Source: Gammaproteobacteria bacterium
GTDB taxonomy: Bacteria; Pseudomonadota; Gammaproteobacteria; Pseudomonadales; Pseudohongiellaceae
Direction of reading: 5' to 3'
Assembly: GCA_002706685.1 (NCBI GenBank)
Contig: PALV01000017.1
Coordinates: forward strand, 1-64,000
Length of the DNA: 64,000 bases
The position numbers and the translations under genes were made by a program. The notes under the pieces are model-generated. The model saw only the letters and a program-made list of their open reading frames with translations, was not told the DNA's origin and did not search any database. The stretch's first letter is position 1, and every line of letters starts with the position of its first letter. This document shows positions 20,949 through 30,523 of the stretch, in pieces.

Positions 20949-22028
20949 ATGGCTCGAAAATTATTTCTAGTTGCTAATGAGAAGTACGGAAACACAGACT
21001 GGGTAAATCATCTAAAACATGCTAGTCACATCGACGATTATGATGTCTGCTATCTTGGTCGTGGAGTTTCTGCGGGAAAAGATTTTTATCCGAGTAAAAT
21101 TCATATCTTCGGGAATAGCTTATCATTAATCAAAGGTGTATGTTCAAAGTTGCGTTCATTAGATTCAAAGGATGAAAATGTTATTATTATTCGCTATTTT
21201 AGATATGCGATAATACTGAACATAATTGTGGTTCTGCTTAAGTACTTTGTACACTCCAAATGCACTGTAGCACTTGATATAAGGACAGTTCCGGTCCAAA
21301 GGAATAAGTTTACGCGACGTTTAGACTTGGTAATCTGCAAGTTAACTGCCCGTACATTTACGCACAAATTTGTCATATCTGATGCTGTATCTAAAGCAAT
21401 TGGTATATCGAAATGTTATCGGCTTCCTCTTGCTAGCGACGATTTTTCTCGTGATTGCAAAGTGAGCAAGTTGTTCACTCCACTTAAGTTTGTTTATGTA
21501 GGTGCTATAAACAGACCTGGCGTTTTCGAAACCTTGATTCGAATCGCAGACTGCTTGAGGACTAAAAATATCGATTACTTAATCGATGTATATGCGCTAA
21601 GTGAGCCCTCAAGTTCCGATCAGACTAAGATTCAAGATTTCAATATTAATTTTTGTGGTCCACTTAATAGGCGGGATTTTTCAAATATATTGAGCAGTTA
21701 TCATGTTGGGCTATCGCCTTTGCCGGACATGCCCGTTTATGATATCCAACCTCACACCAAATTGTTTGAGTACGTGGCAGTGGGATTACCTTTCTTGACA
21801 AAAAAGACTTCAGGTGTTTTGGAGCAATTCGATGGTTGTCCTCCAGGCTGGCTGTACAAAACGGTTGACGAAATTAATACAAGTTTCCTTATGAATATTA
21901 TTGAAGAGTATGATTTTTTTGCGCTTATGGCGTATAAATTTGAAGTGCCATTGTGGAAAGACGTTTACCTAAAGTATCTACAGCCAGTGTTTAGATCATG
22001 GCAAGAGTTTCGTGAGATTACTGACTAG
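20949..22028 (+). CDS. Glycosyltransferase, group 1 (GT4-like)
   Basis: 359 residues starting with ATG after an AGGAG site. The C-terminal half has the GT-B pattern: PLKFVYVGAINRPGVFETLI, then GPLNRRDFSNILSSYHVGLSPL and HTKLFEYVAVGLPFL, which correspond to the nucleotide-sugar binding region of retaining GT4 enzymes. The N-terminal half is less conserved and contains a hydrophobic stretch (IILNIIVVLLKYFV) that may bind the membrane. Stop codon abuts the start of wzy, so the genes are cotranscribed. Sugar specificity unknown. Confidence 0.8.
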   Translation: MARKLFLVANEKYGNTDWVNHLKHASHIDDYDVCYLGRGVSAGKDFYPSKIHIFGNSLSLIKGVCSKLRSLDSKDENVIIIRYFRYAIILNIIVVLLKYFVHSKCTVALDIRTVPVQRNKFTRRLDLVICKLTARTFTHKFVISDAVSKAIGISKCYRLPLASDDFSRDCKVSKLFTPLKFVYVGAINRPGVFETLIRIADCLRTKNIDYLIDVYALSEPSSSDQTKIQDFNINFCGPLNRRDFSNILSSYHVGLSPLPDMPVYDIQPHTKLFEYVAVGLPFLTKKTSGVLEQFDGCPPGWLYKTVDEINTSFLMNIIEEYDFFALMAYKFEVPLWKDVYLKYLQPVFRSWQEFREITD

Positions 22029-23261
22029 ATGATAACTGCTGCAGGATATTTTCTTTTACTAGTTATTTTAAGCCTTAGGGCTGTTACTCTCTCTCGGCAA
22101 CATAGATTTTCGTTGGCATCTTTTGCCTTCTTCACGATTGTATACTTCACAATACGTCCTATTTGGTTAAGTTTCTCCAGTGAGTTTGACTCGGCCTATC
22201 TTTATTTAAATAGGCTTGAGTACGTTCCGTTGGAGGCGTTGCACGAAGTGTTGTTTTTCGTGAGCGCATGCTGGCTTCTTATTGAGATTGGGTATAGGTT
22301 TTCAACTGGTACCATAAAAGTAAAAGAAAATCTGCGGCGTGTGAATCGGCGATCAAGGTTTAGTCTAGGTGTTCTTTTTTTGGTATTTGTTTCTCTGGGG
22401 CTAATTACGAATATACATCCGTTATTCCGGCTTTTATATCTGCTGGGCTTGTTTTTAGTAATCTACTTATGCTCATTCATTTTCCGTTATGGTTTTAGGT
22501 TTAAAGGAGCCATTGTAAGTTTTGTTTTTCTATTGAGTGTACTAGTGCTATTGTTTGGTTCTGATGACCGAAGAGATTTTGCAGTGGCTCTGGCTGCATT
22601 TTTCTTAATGTTTCTAACCTTTCGTGAGTCTTTTAAGATACCGATAAAATCGCTTTTGTATTTTACAGTTGGGGTGGTTGCGTTTTTGTTATTCGCTATA
22701 GGAATGAGGCAAGGATCCTACAATACATCATACTTGAGTGGTGGCAATTTAGAGTCAGTAGTTGCAGTTGAGTTGGATTTTCCAATTGTCTTTGACACGG
22801 TTCATCACGTTTTCTATAAGCACACTATTGATGACGCTCATTGGGGTGTTTACTACTTGAAACCCTTTTTTTGGTTGATTCCTAGGTCAATATTCCCAGA
22901 TAAACCCGAAACGCTCAGTCGCGTAATATCGAGAGAGTTTAATCCCGGGTTTTACAGCGCTGGAGGTAGTGAGCCAATAACGATATATGGTGAATTTTTC
23001 TTTAATTTTTATTGGTTTGGGGTGCTTTTATTTTTTCTTGTAGGATACTCATTAGGTCTTCTTGATGACTACTACTTACGATCAAGTGAGTGGTTCCAGA
23101 GATCATTGGCTGTCACCCTTATATCCTCACTCTTTTTTGTGTTTAGGGGCCCCATTGATACAGTTTTGATTTACTATTTCGTTCTTATCATCGTCTATTA
23201 CATACTTTCAAAAAAAAGTAGACTGCCTTATTTCAGTATAGATGGCCAATCGCATGGGTAA
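22029..23261 (+). CDS. wzy: O-antigen/polysaccharide polymerase (Wzy)
   Basis: 410 residues, almost entirely hydrophobic, with about 10-12 membrane segments and a large periplasmic loop (about 235-320) containing the Arg-rich and WGVYYLKPFFWLIPRSIF motifs seen in Wzy/EpsG-like polymerases. Sequence conservation in this class is low, so the call rests on topology and position among glycosyltransferases downstream of wzx. It starts on the base after the previous stop and overlaps the next ORF's earliest start. Confidence 0.8.
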   Translation: MITAAGYFLLLVILSLRAVTLSRQHRFSLASFAFFTIVYFTIRPIWLSFSSEFDSAYLYLNRLEYVPLEALHEVLFFVSACWLLIEIGYRFSTGTIKVKENLRRVNRRSRFSLGVLFLVFVSLGLITNIHPLFRLLYLLGLFLVIYLCSFIFRYGFRFKGAIVSFVFLLSVLVLLFGSDDRRDFAVALAAFFLMFLTFRESFKIPIKSLLYFTVGVVAFLLFAIGMRQGSYNTSYLSGGNLESVVAVELDFPIVFDTVHHVFYKHTIDDAHWGVYYLKPFFWLIPRSIFPDKPETLSRVISREFNPGFYSAGGSEPITIYGEFFFNFYWFGVLLFFLVGYSLGLLDDYYLRSSEWFQRSLAVTLISSLFFVFRGPIDTVLIYYFVLIIVYYILSKKSRLPYFSIDGQSHG

Positions 23262-23262
23262 T

Positions 23263-24393
23263 ATGACCAAACTCATTATTATTCAACCAGCTTTGCCTCA
23301 TTATCGTCTTCATTTTTTTGACTCGTTGTCGAAACTTGATGTTGATGATTTTTCAGTAGTTTATCCTAGCGGCAATCTACTGAATGCCGATGGTAGTTAT
23401 TTGTGGGCTAAAGTATCTGGGCCATTGCGTAAAATATTTCCTGGTTTGTATTGGCAAGTCGGTGTTATGAAGCTGCCGGTCGATAAACAGACGATAGTCG
23501 TAGTTGCTGGTGCTCCGAGGTGTATTACAAACATTCTTTTTCTGTTTAAAGCTAAGCTAGCTGGTGCGAGCACGGTTTGGTGGGGGCACTTGTGGAGTTC
23601 AACCTCCAAGCGCTGGAGGTTCTTTTTAAGATTGCGTTTTATGAATATCGCGGATGCTGTCTTGTTCTATACGGACAAAGAGGCGTCCATGTATTCAAAT
23701 AATTTTCTCAAAGAAAAAAAGCAGCTGTGTCGAGGGTTGAATAACGGAATTGATACTTCAAAAATTGAATTGTTAAGAGAGGAGTATGAGTCGATTTCAA
23801 GAGAAAAAAGCCTGTTATTCATAGGTAGGCTAACTAAAAAATCGAATATCACTCTCTTGATCCGAGCTTTGAGTAGTCCCATGCTTTTGGACGTAAAGTT
23901 GTATGTTATAGGCACTGGAGAGGGACTTGCTGAGATACAACGTATGTCTGATTATCGCCTAGTTAAGGATAGGGTCATATTTTTAGGGGGGATAATTGAT
24001 GAAGTCGAGATCGCAAAGTATGCGAATGTCTGTCGACTGTTTGTATATCCTGGTGAAGTAGGTTTGAGTTTGGTTCATGGTATGGCATATGGACTACCGG
24101 CAATTGTACACAGCAATTCTGATAAGCAAATGCCGGAATTTTCTGCCTTTCAGGAAAATATTACTGGACGCTCATTCGAAATGGATAATTGTGATTCTCT
24201 ATCTATTGTCATATACGAAATGATAAACGATACGCAAAAATTAAATATGTGCTCCAATAACTGCGTTGCGTTGATAAATACTAGTTTTAACACAGAGGAC
24301 ATGACTAGACGATTCAGATTACTAATTGATGAGGTCTGTTTGCGAAGTCAATATAGGATTGACACTTCAGAGAATAGTCCTCGCGACAAATGA
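23263..24393 (+). CDS. Glycosyltransferase, group 1 (GT4)
   Basis: 376 residues from the ATG at 23263 (MTKLIIIQPALPHYRLHFFD). In-frame ATGs at 23242 and 23254 overlap wzy and are alternatives. GT4 signatures: SLLFIGRLTKKSNITLLIRA, VIGTGEGLAEIQRM, VIFLGGIIDEVEIAKYANV and the acceptor-side LSLVHGMAYGLPAIVHSN, where the canonical Glu-rich motif (E..G) is replaced by GEVGLSLVHGMAYG. The next gene overlaps by four bases. It probably adds one sugar of the repeat unit on the cytoplasmic face. Confidence 0.85.
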   Translation: MTKLIIIQPALPHYRLHFFDSLSKLDVDDFSVVYPSGNLLNADGSYLWAKVSGPLRKIFPGLYWQVGVMKLPVDKQTIVVVAGAPRCITNILFLFKAKLAGASTVWWGHLWSSTSKRWRFFLRLRFMNIADAVLFYTDKEASMYSNNFLKEKKQLCRGLNNGIDTSKIELLREEYESISREKSLLFIGRLTKKSNITLLIRALSSPMLLDVKLYVIGTGEGLAEIQRMSDYRLVKDRVIFLGGIIDEVEIAKYANVCRLFVYPGEVGLSLVHGMAYGLPAIVHSNSDKQMPEFSAFQENITGRSFEMDNCDSLSIVIYEMINDTQKLNMCSNNCVALINTSFNTEDMTRRFRLLIDEVCLRSQYRIDTSENSPRDK

Positions 24394-25541
24394 TGACCAC
24401 GATGAAGCGCGTTTTGATCAATGCCTCGAATCTCCACACCGGTGGCGGAGTGCAGGTGGCCACCTCTTTTATCAATGACTTACTCGGCGATAGGTCTAGG
24501 TTAGCAGATTGTATTGTTAGTGTTTATGCATCGGATACAGTGTATGAGAACATTGACTTTCAACGAATAAATTGTGACTCACTCTTTACACTTAAACGAT
24601 TTAATGTTCGAGGAATTGAGTCACTTAAGTTTGGTGTCTCAAGCGAGTTCCAAGGCTTTGATTTGATTTTTACGATTTTTGGTCCTTTTTATACTAATCA
24701 GAGAGTAAAGCATAGCATTGTTGGCTTTGCGCAGGCATGGATCGTATACCCGAATAACGAGGTTTATTTCCGTAAATCATTTTTAAAGCGGAACTTTGAC
24801 AGATTGAAATTCAGGCTCCAATGGTCTTTTTTTCAGAAATCTGACCTTTTAGTTGTGGAATCTGAACACTTAAAAGAACGCCTATCGTCCTATAAAGGCT
24901 TTAGTCCTTCTCGTGTCAAAGTGGTTCCTAATTGTGTGGCCGAGATCTTTCGCAGTGAAAAAAAGAACCGACGTGACGTAGAAATTTTCTCGAGAAGTCC
25001 TGGTGTGATTTATCTTGGATTGATTAGTCGTGACTATATTCATAAGAATTTGGATTTCTTGATGGAAGTTGTTATCCGTTTGAATCAACTGGGTCGACTA
25101 GAATACAAAATTGTAGTTACCCTAAGCGATGAAGAGTGGTCAAAGAAAAGTCCTCAATTCCGCTCTAGTTTGGTAAATGCAGGAGTTGTCAAATATGCGG
25201 ATCTTCCGAATTTTTACAAGCAATTGGACGCTGTAATATTTCCGAGTCTGTTGGAGAGTTTCTCTGTTACTCCGTTAGAGGCGCTGGCAACTCGAAAAGT
25301 GCTTTTCGCATCAAATAGAGAGTTCGTGACAGATGTTTGTGGTGGTCATGCTCAATATTTTGATCCGCTTGATACTAATTCTGCGGCTCATGCAATAATT
25401 CAGTGGTTTGAGTATACAGAAACTTCAGTACGTGAGACGGTTATCTCCGCTGCTTACGACCATTACATGAGATTGCCGACTAGTTCTGATCGAACGCAAT
25501 CATATATCAATTTGATACTCGAAGAATTGACTGGCATTTAA
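24390..25541 (+). CDS. Glycosyltransferase, group 1 (GT4)
   Basis: 383 residues beginning MMTTMKRVLINASNLHTGGG, the glycine-rich N-terminal loop typical of GT-B enzymes. The C-terminal half shows VIYLGLISRDYIHKNLDFLM, VKYADLPNFYKQLDAVIFPS and the EX7E motif in LLESFSVTPLEALATRKVL. The ATG overlaps the upstream stop as ATGA, so translation is coupled. An internal ATG at 24402 is possible. The specificity cannot be deduced. Confidence 0.87.
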   Translation: MMTTMKRVLINASNLHTGGGVQVATSFINDLLGDRSRLADCIVSVYASDTVYENIDFQRINCDSLFTLKRFNVRGIESLKFGVSSEFQGFDLIFTIFGPFYTNQRVKHSIVGFAQAWIVYPNNEVYFRKSFLKRNFDRLKFRLQWSFFQKSDLLVVESEHLKERLSSYKGFSPSRVKVVPNCVAEIFRSEKKNRRDVEIFSRSPGVIYLGLISRDYIHKNLDFLMEVVIRLNQLGRLEYKIVVTLSDEEWSKKSPQFRSSLVNAGVVKYADLPNFYKQLDAVIFPSLLESFSVTPLEALATRKVLFASNREFVTDVCGGHAQYFDPLDTNSAAHAIIQWFEYTETSVRETVISAAYDHYMRLPTSSDRTQSYINLILEELTGI

Positions 25542-25562
25542 TAAATCTTGTTAGGAGAGAAA

Positions 25563-27323
25563 ATGTATATACTTGGCGTGAATGCGTATCATGGAGACTC
25601 GTCTGCGTGTATTCTGAAAGATGGTGAGATACTAGCAGCTGTTGAAGAAGAGAGATTCAGACGTATAAAACATTGGGCTGGATTTCCATCAGAGTCGATT
25701 AAATATTGCCTAAAGGAAGCTGGTATTAATCTCTCCGATGTTGCCTATCTTGCTGTTAACCAAGATAGTTCCGCAAACTTAGTCAAGAAAGTGATGTATA
25801 CGCTAAAGTCAAAGCCTAGCTTTGCTCTCATTGCTGATCGAATCAAGAACAAAAAAGAGCGCAGCGATATTCCATCTCACCTCAAGATTCTCTTTCCGGA
25901 TGACGCGTTTACCGGCAAAGTACAATTTATTGAGCATCATCTATGCCATCTGGCATCTGCGTATTATGTATCGCCATTTGTTGAGTCAGTTGTCGTGTCA
26001 GTAGATGGTTTTGGTGATTTCGCTAGTGCTGCATGGGGTTTGGGCAAAAATTCTTCTGTTTCGGTTGACGAGAAAGTCTATTTTCCACATTCCCTAGGAA
26101 TTTTCTATCAAGCCTTGACTCAGTATTTGGGATTTCCAAATTATGGTGATGAATATAAGGTAATGGGATTGGCGCCCTATGGTAGCCCAAAATATCTTAA
26201 TGAGATGCGACAGATCGTTCAGTTACAATCAGATGGAGGTTTCAGGCTCAATCTTAAATATTTCCGTCATCATAAGGAGAAGGTCAGCTATGAATGGGTT
26301 GACTGCTCTCCCAAGATAGGGCGTTTGTTTTCTTCAGAATTAGAGAGCTTGCTTGGCCCAACAAGGAACCCTGCAGACGAGTTGACACAATTTCATAAAG
26401 ATGTGGCACACTCGATTCAAAAAATGTACGAAGAAGCATTTTTCCACCTCCTAAACACGTTGTACAAAAAGTATGAGGTGGATGCCATCTCTGTCGCGGG
26501 CGGATGCGGGATGAACTCCGTAGCAAACGGCAAGATCAAGTTGGCTACTCCGTTCAAGCAGGTTTATATTCAGTCGGCCGCGGGAGATGCTGGTGGTGCC
26601 ATTGGTGCTGCATTGGAAGCTTGGGCGCTTCATGGAAACAAGTCTAATGATAAGTTATCTGCCCACCATGACCATGCTTATTGGGGTCCACATTATTCGG
26701 ACGAGACGATACGTATGCTGTTGGAGGAGAGGAAAGCTGACTTGGATGCAGAGCAGTGCACTGTGCAGTACTTGGCCAATTCGAATGAACTATATGATAG
26801 AACCGCATCTTGTATCTGTGATGGAAAAGTAATCGGTTGGTTTCAGGGACGTATGGAATGGGGGCCACGTGCGTTAGGTAATAGAAGTATTGTTTGTGAT
26901 CCGCGCCGATCAGATATGAAGGATATTCTTAACTTGAAGATTAAGCGCCGGGAGTCGTTTAGACCCTTTGCGCCATCAATTCTTCGAGAACATGTCGGTG
27001 AGTGGTTTGAACAAGATTCTGATGTACCCTTTATGATGCAAGTGTTTCAGATCCGAGAACAAATGCGGTCTCAAATACCTGCAGTAACCCATGCTGATGG
27101 ATCTGGTAGACTTCAAACAGTCTACGAGCATACAAACTCGCGCTATTATGGCCTTATCAGTTCATTCTACGAAAAAACAGGTGTACCCATGGTTTTGAAT
27201 ACATCGTTTAACGAGAACGAACCCGTGGTATGTCAGCCTGTTGAGGCGCTCAACTGTTTTTTGAGGACCAAGATGGATGTCATTGTAATGGGTAACTGGA
27301 TGGTGTCGAGAGTGGCTGACTGA
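25563..27323 (+). CDS. Carbamoyltransferase (NodU/CmcH family)
   Basis: 586 residues from the ATG at 25563, chosen because AGGAG lies directly before it. A TTG 15 bases upstream is in frame but inside the ribosome site. The beginning MYILGVNAYHGDSSACIL and EEERFRRIKHWAGFPS, the metal-site segment IEHHLCHLASAYY, YKVMGLAPYG, SVAGGCGMNSVANGK and a C-terminal YrdC-like half (WFQGRMEWGPRALGNRSI, VPMVLNTSFNENEP) are family hallmarks. Such enzymes transfer carbamoyl from carbamoyl phosphate to a hydroxyl of a sugar. Here it probably decorates a residue of the polysaccharide. Confidence 0.93.
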   Translation: MYILGVNAYHGDSSACILKDGEILAAVEEERFRRIKHWAGFPSESIKYCLKEAGINLSDVAYLAVNQDSSANLVKKVMYTLKSKPSFALIADRIKNKKERSDIPSHLKILFPDDAFTGKVQFIEHHLCHLASAYYVSPFVESVVVSVDGFGDFASAAWGLGKNSSVSVDEKVYFPHSLGIFYQALTQYLGFPNYGDEYKVMGLAPYGSPKYLNEMRQIVQLQSDGGFRLNLKYFRHHKEKVSYEWVDCSPKIGRLFSSELESLLGPTRNPADELTQFHKDVAHSIQKMYEEAFFHLLNTLYKKYEVDAISVAGGCGMNSVANGKIKLATPFKQVYIQSAAGDAGGAIGAALEAWALHGNKSNDKLSAHHDHAYWGPHYSDETIRMLLEERKADLDAEQCTVQYLANSNELYDRTASCICDGKVIGWFQGRMEWGPRALGNRSIVCDPRRSDMKDILNLKIKRRESFRPFAPSILREHVGEWFEQDSDVPFMMQVFQIREQMRSQIPAVTHADGSGRLQTVYEHTNSRYYGLISSFYEKTGVPMVLNTSFNENEPVVCQPVEALNCFLRTKMDVIVMGNWMVSRVAD

Positions 27324-27658
27324 GTTTCAGGGGGCTTTGCTACTATGCCGAACATTATTTTTTTGCTGGAGACACAGGCTACATCGAGTTTCAATTGGTG
27401 CATGGACTTCTGAAACTCAGATGCCGGTAATCGTAATGGATAACATAGTGGTCTCGCCTATTGAGACCTCAAGACAAGTTATGCGTACGGAGGATGTCGA
27501 AAAGAGTTTTGTTGATTCCTGCGACGACAGGTCTGATTTAGAGTAGGAAACTAAACGCGATTAGATCGATTTGGCACACGAAATTTGACAGTGGCAGACT
27601 ATGAATCCAGACGCTTACTGGTTCTCCTTAATATTTTGATAGTCAAGATAGGTTGTTT
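27324..27658. other. Gene-poor spacer with an 11-bp inverted repeat
   Basis: No credible gene. The perfect inverted repeat CTGAGTTTCAG (27320-27330) and CTGAAACTCAG (27410-27420) brackets about 80 bases, starting inside the last codons of the carbamoyltransferase gene. The short frames here have no ribosome site or family resemblance. It may be a trace of a lost gene at the join between the AT-rich cassette and the gmd block. Confidence 0.5.
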
Positions 27659-28777
27659 ATGAAAGTAGCATTGATCACTGGCATCACCGGGCAGGATGGC
27701 TCGTATCTTGCTGAGTTTTTATTGGAGAAAGGTTATCGTGTACATGGTATTAAGCGCCGAGCCTCGCTTTTCAATACCCAGCGTATAGATCACATCTATC
27801 AGGACCCTCACGTCGAAAATCAAAACTTTGCGCTACATTATGGCGATCTTTCAGATAGCTCGAATTTAACAAGAATTCTGCAAGAGGTGCAGCCGGATGA
27901 GGTGTACAATTTGGGAGCACAGTCTCACGTTGCAGTTTCTTTCGAGTCGCCTGAATACACTGCAGACGTTGACGCTATGGGGACATTGCGCCTACTAGAA
28001 GCTATCAGACTACTTGGACTCGAGAAAAGGACGCGCTTTTATCAAGCATCTACATCTGAGCTATACGGTTTGGTCCAGGAAACTCCTCAAAAAGAAACTA
28101 CTCCGTTTTATCCTCGGTCGCCATATGCAGTGGCAAAGCTATATGCTTACTGGATTACAGTCAACTATCGTGAAGCGTATGGGATGTATGCCTGTAACGG
28201 TATTTTATTTAATCATGAATCACCTCGTCGAGGTGAAACCTTTGTGACGCGTAAGATTACTCGCGGCCTTGCTAACATCGCTCAAGGTCTCGAATCCTGT
28301 CTCTACATGGGGAATCTGGATGCCTTGCGCGATTGGGGACACGCCAAAGACTACGTCCGAATGCAATGGATGATGTTGCAACAGGACCATCCAGAGGACT
28401 TTGTTATAGCAACAGGTGTTCAATACTCTGTGCGGGAGTTCATTGAATGGAGCGCAGCTGAATTGGGCGTTAAGCTTCGATTCAAGGGTGATGGAGTCGA
28501 TGAGGTGGGTGTTGTGGACTCTGTTGCTGGCGACAAAGCACCATCCATTAATGTTGGTGACGTCATTGTTCGGGTTGATCCTCGATATTTCCGCCCGGCC
28601 GAAGTAGAGACCTTGCTGGGAGACCCCTCGAAAGCCAAAGAAAAACTGGGCTGGGTGCCTGAGATTACAGTCCAGCAAATGTGTCAGGAGATGGTTGTCG
28701 AAGACTTAAAAACAGCGCGCCGCCACGCTTTACTGAAGCAGCATGGCTTAGATATTCCAGTGTCCCTGGAGAACTGA
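27659..28777 (+). CDS. gmd: GDP-mannose 4,6-dehydratase
   Basis: 372 residues from the ATG at 27659. The TTG at 27653 is less likely. It is an SDR-family enzyme with a nucleotide loop [16 protein letters not shown], the SxnSxxYG-type STSELYG, and catalytic [15 protein letters not shown]. The stretch [17 protein letters not shown] is diagnostic for Gmd. It converts GDP-D-mannose to GDP-4-keto-6-deoxymannose, the first step toward GDP-L-fucose. fcl follows after two bases. Confidence 0.97.
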   Translation: MKVALITGITGQDGSYLAEFLLEKGYRVHGIKRRASLFNTQRIDHIYQDPHVENQNFALHYGDLSDSSNLTRILQEVQPDEVYNLGAQSHVAVSFESPEYTADVDAMGTLRLLEAIRLLGLEKRTRFYQASTSELYGLVQETPQKETTPFYPRSPYAVAKLYAYWITVNYREAYGMYACNGILFNHESPRRGETFVTRKITRGLANIAQGLESCLYMGNLDALRDWGHAKDYVRMQWMMLQQDHPEDFVIATGVQYSVREFIEWSAAELGVKLRFKGDGVDEVGVVDSVAGDKAPSINVGDVIVRVDPRYFRPAEVETLLGDPSKAKEKLGWVPEITVQQMCQEMVVEDLKTARRHALLKQHGLDIPVSLEN

Positions 28778-28779
28778 GT

Positions 28780-29754
28780 ATGTCAGCCTCAAATATGCGC
28801 GTTTTTATTGCCGGTCACCGAGGTATGGTAGGCTCGGCCTTACTACGTCAACTAGAGAATCAAGAGAATCTGACGATTGTCACAACGACTAGAGCCGAGC
28901 TTGATTTAACCAATCAGCATGCCGTGAATGCATTTTTTGCAGCGCAACAGATTGATCAAGTTTATCTAGCGGCAGCAAAGGTAGGGGGTATTCACGCGAA
29001 CAATACCTATCCAGCAGACTTCATTTATCAGAATCTGATGATTGAGGCCAATATCATTGAGGCTGCACATCAAAACGATGTACAGAAGCTTTTGTTTTTG
29101 GGGTCATCATGCATTTACCCTAAGTTTGCAGAGCAACCAATGAACGAAGATGCCTTATTGACAGGCATACTGGAACCAACTAACGAGCCTTACGCCATTG
29201 CGAAGATTGCGGGCATCAAGCTTTGCGAAAGCTACAACCGCCAATACGGACGTGACTATCGCAGTGTCATGCCGACAAACCTGTACGGGCCCGAAGATAA
29301 TTTTCATCCAGATAACAGTCATGTCATTCCGGGATTGATGCGGCGCTTTCATGAAGCGAAGGTTAGTAATGCACCCGAAGTTGTCATATGGGGTAGCGGA
29401 AAACCTCTCCGGGAATTTCTCCATGTCGATGATATGGCAGCAGCCAGCATCCATGTCATGAATCTGGATCAGGCACTTTATCAAAACCATACCACACCAA
29501 TGCTGTCGCATATCAATGTAGGGTCTGGTGTTGATTGCTCAATCAGCGAGCTAGCGCAGACAATCGCCAAGGTAACCGGTTACCAGGGAAGTCTGGTATT
29601 TGATGCGACGAAGCCTGACGGCTCCCCCCGTAAGTTAATGGACTCATCGAAGCTGTGGTCGTTGGACTGGCAGCCCAACTATGATCTCGAGCGTGGCTTG
29701 GCTCACACCTATGAGTGGTTTAAGGCGAATGCATTGACCCTCAGGATGGCCTGA
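28780..29754 (+). CDS. fcl: GDP-L-fucose synthase
   Basis: 324 residues from the ATG at 28780. The frame is open further upstream, but that part lies within gmd. The NADP loop [15 protein letters not shown], the [12 protein letters not shown] segment, the catalytic Tyr and Lys in [19 protein letters not shown], and [19 protein letters not shown] are diagnostic. It epimerises and reduces the Gmd product to GDP-L-fucose. Confidence 0.97.
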   Translation: MSASNMRVFIAGHRGMVGSALLRQLENQENLTIVTTTRAELDLTNQHAVNAFFAAQQIDQVYLAAAKVGGIHANNTYPADFIYQNLMIEANIIEAAHQNDVQKLLFLGSSCIYPKFAEQPMNEDALLTGILEPTNEPYAIAKIAGIKLCESYNRQYGRDYRSVMPTNLYGPEDNFHPDNSHVIPGLMRRFHEAKVSNAPEVVIWGSGKPLREFLHVDDMAAASIHVMNLDQALYQNHTTPMLSHINVGSGVDCSISELAQTIAKVTGYQGSLVFDATKPDGSPRKLMDSSKLWSLDWQPNYDLERGLAHTYEWFKANALTLRMA

Positions 29755-29757
29755 TCT

Positions 29758-30519
29758 GTGGGTGCCGGCTTGAAATTCTCGATAGTAACTGCGTGTTACA
29801 ACAGTGGGGCGACCATAGGTCAGGCCATTGCCAGTTTAAAAACACAGCGTTGGGCGGAAATTGAGCATGTGGTCATTGATGGCGCATCCTCCGATGGAAC
29901 CCAAACGATTGCCCAATCCACTTTGGGGACTGGGGATGTATTCGTATCAGAGCCCGACAAAGGGATCTATGACGCATTGAATAAAGGCATAAGCCATAGT
30001 ACGGGGGATGTGATTGGGTTTTTGCATTCAGATGATGTGTTAGCTAACGAGACGGTTCTTCAAAGGGTCGCTGAGCGTTTCTTAAGTTCAGGGGCTGACG
30101 CTGTATACGGCGATTTGCAATATGTTAAGGCCAGTGACACTTCATACGTCGTTCGGCACTGGCGATCCGGTGAGTTCTCTCGATCAAAACTGGGGCGTGG
30201 TTGGATGCCGCCGCATCCGGCTTTTTTTATGAGACGGAGCTTATATGAAAGCCTGGGTGCATTTGATACTCAGTTCCGGATAGCCAGCGACTATGACTCT
30301 TTGTTGCGTTATCTGAGTCATCCTTCAATCAATGTGGCTTACATTCCTGAAGTTCTGGTCAAAATGCGTGTTGGTGGTGCCAGTAACGGTAGCCTCAAAC
30401 AAATTATAAGGAAGTCTAAAGAGGATTTTGCAGTCATGAAAAGACATGGCCTGAATCCCTACATTGCTTTACCGTATAAAAATCTCTCTAAAGTTTCTCA
30501 ATTTATTATGAGAACTTAA
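29758..30519 (+). CDS. Family 2 glycosyltransferase (WcaE-like)
   Basis: 253 residues, GTG start three bases after fcl. GT-A motifs: FSIVTACYNSGATIGQAIAS, EHVVIDGASSDGTQTIA, a conserved SEPDKGIYDALNKGI and VIGFLHSDDVLANE, which carries the DxD-like acid pair. The last two are typical of the WcaE/WcaA group from colanic acid-like clusters. It may transfer the fucose made by the two preceding genes, which is inferred from position only. It is the last plus-strand gene of the cluster and converges with manC, four bases away. Confidence 0.87.
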   Translation: MGAGLKFSIVTACYNSGATIGQAIASLKTQRWAEIEHVVIDGASSDGTQTIAQSTLGTGDVFVSEPDKGIYDALNKGISHSTGDVIGFLHSDDVLANETVLQRVAERFLSSGADAVYGDLQYVKASDTSYVVRHWRSGEFSRSKLGRGWMPPHPAFFMRRSLYESLGAFDTQFRIASDYDSLLRYLSHPSINVAYIPEVLVKMRVGGASNGSLKQIIRKSKEDFAVMKRHGLNPYIALPYKNLSKVSQFIMRT

Positions 30520-30523
30520 TTTT

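Noticed and set aside
27337..27546. 69-codon frame after the carbamoyltransferase gene
   Set aside because: No ribosome site, no resemblance and skewed composition. A different frame there (MPNIIFLLETQ) hints at a lost gene but is too short to name.
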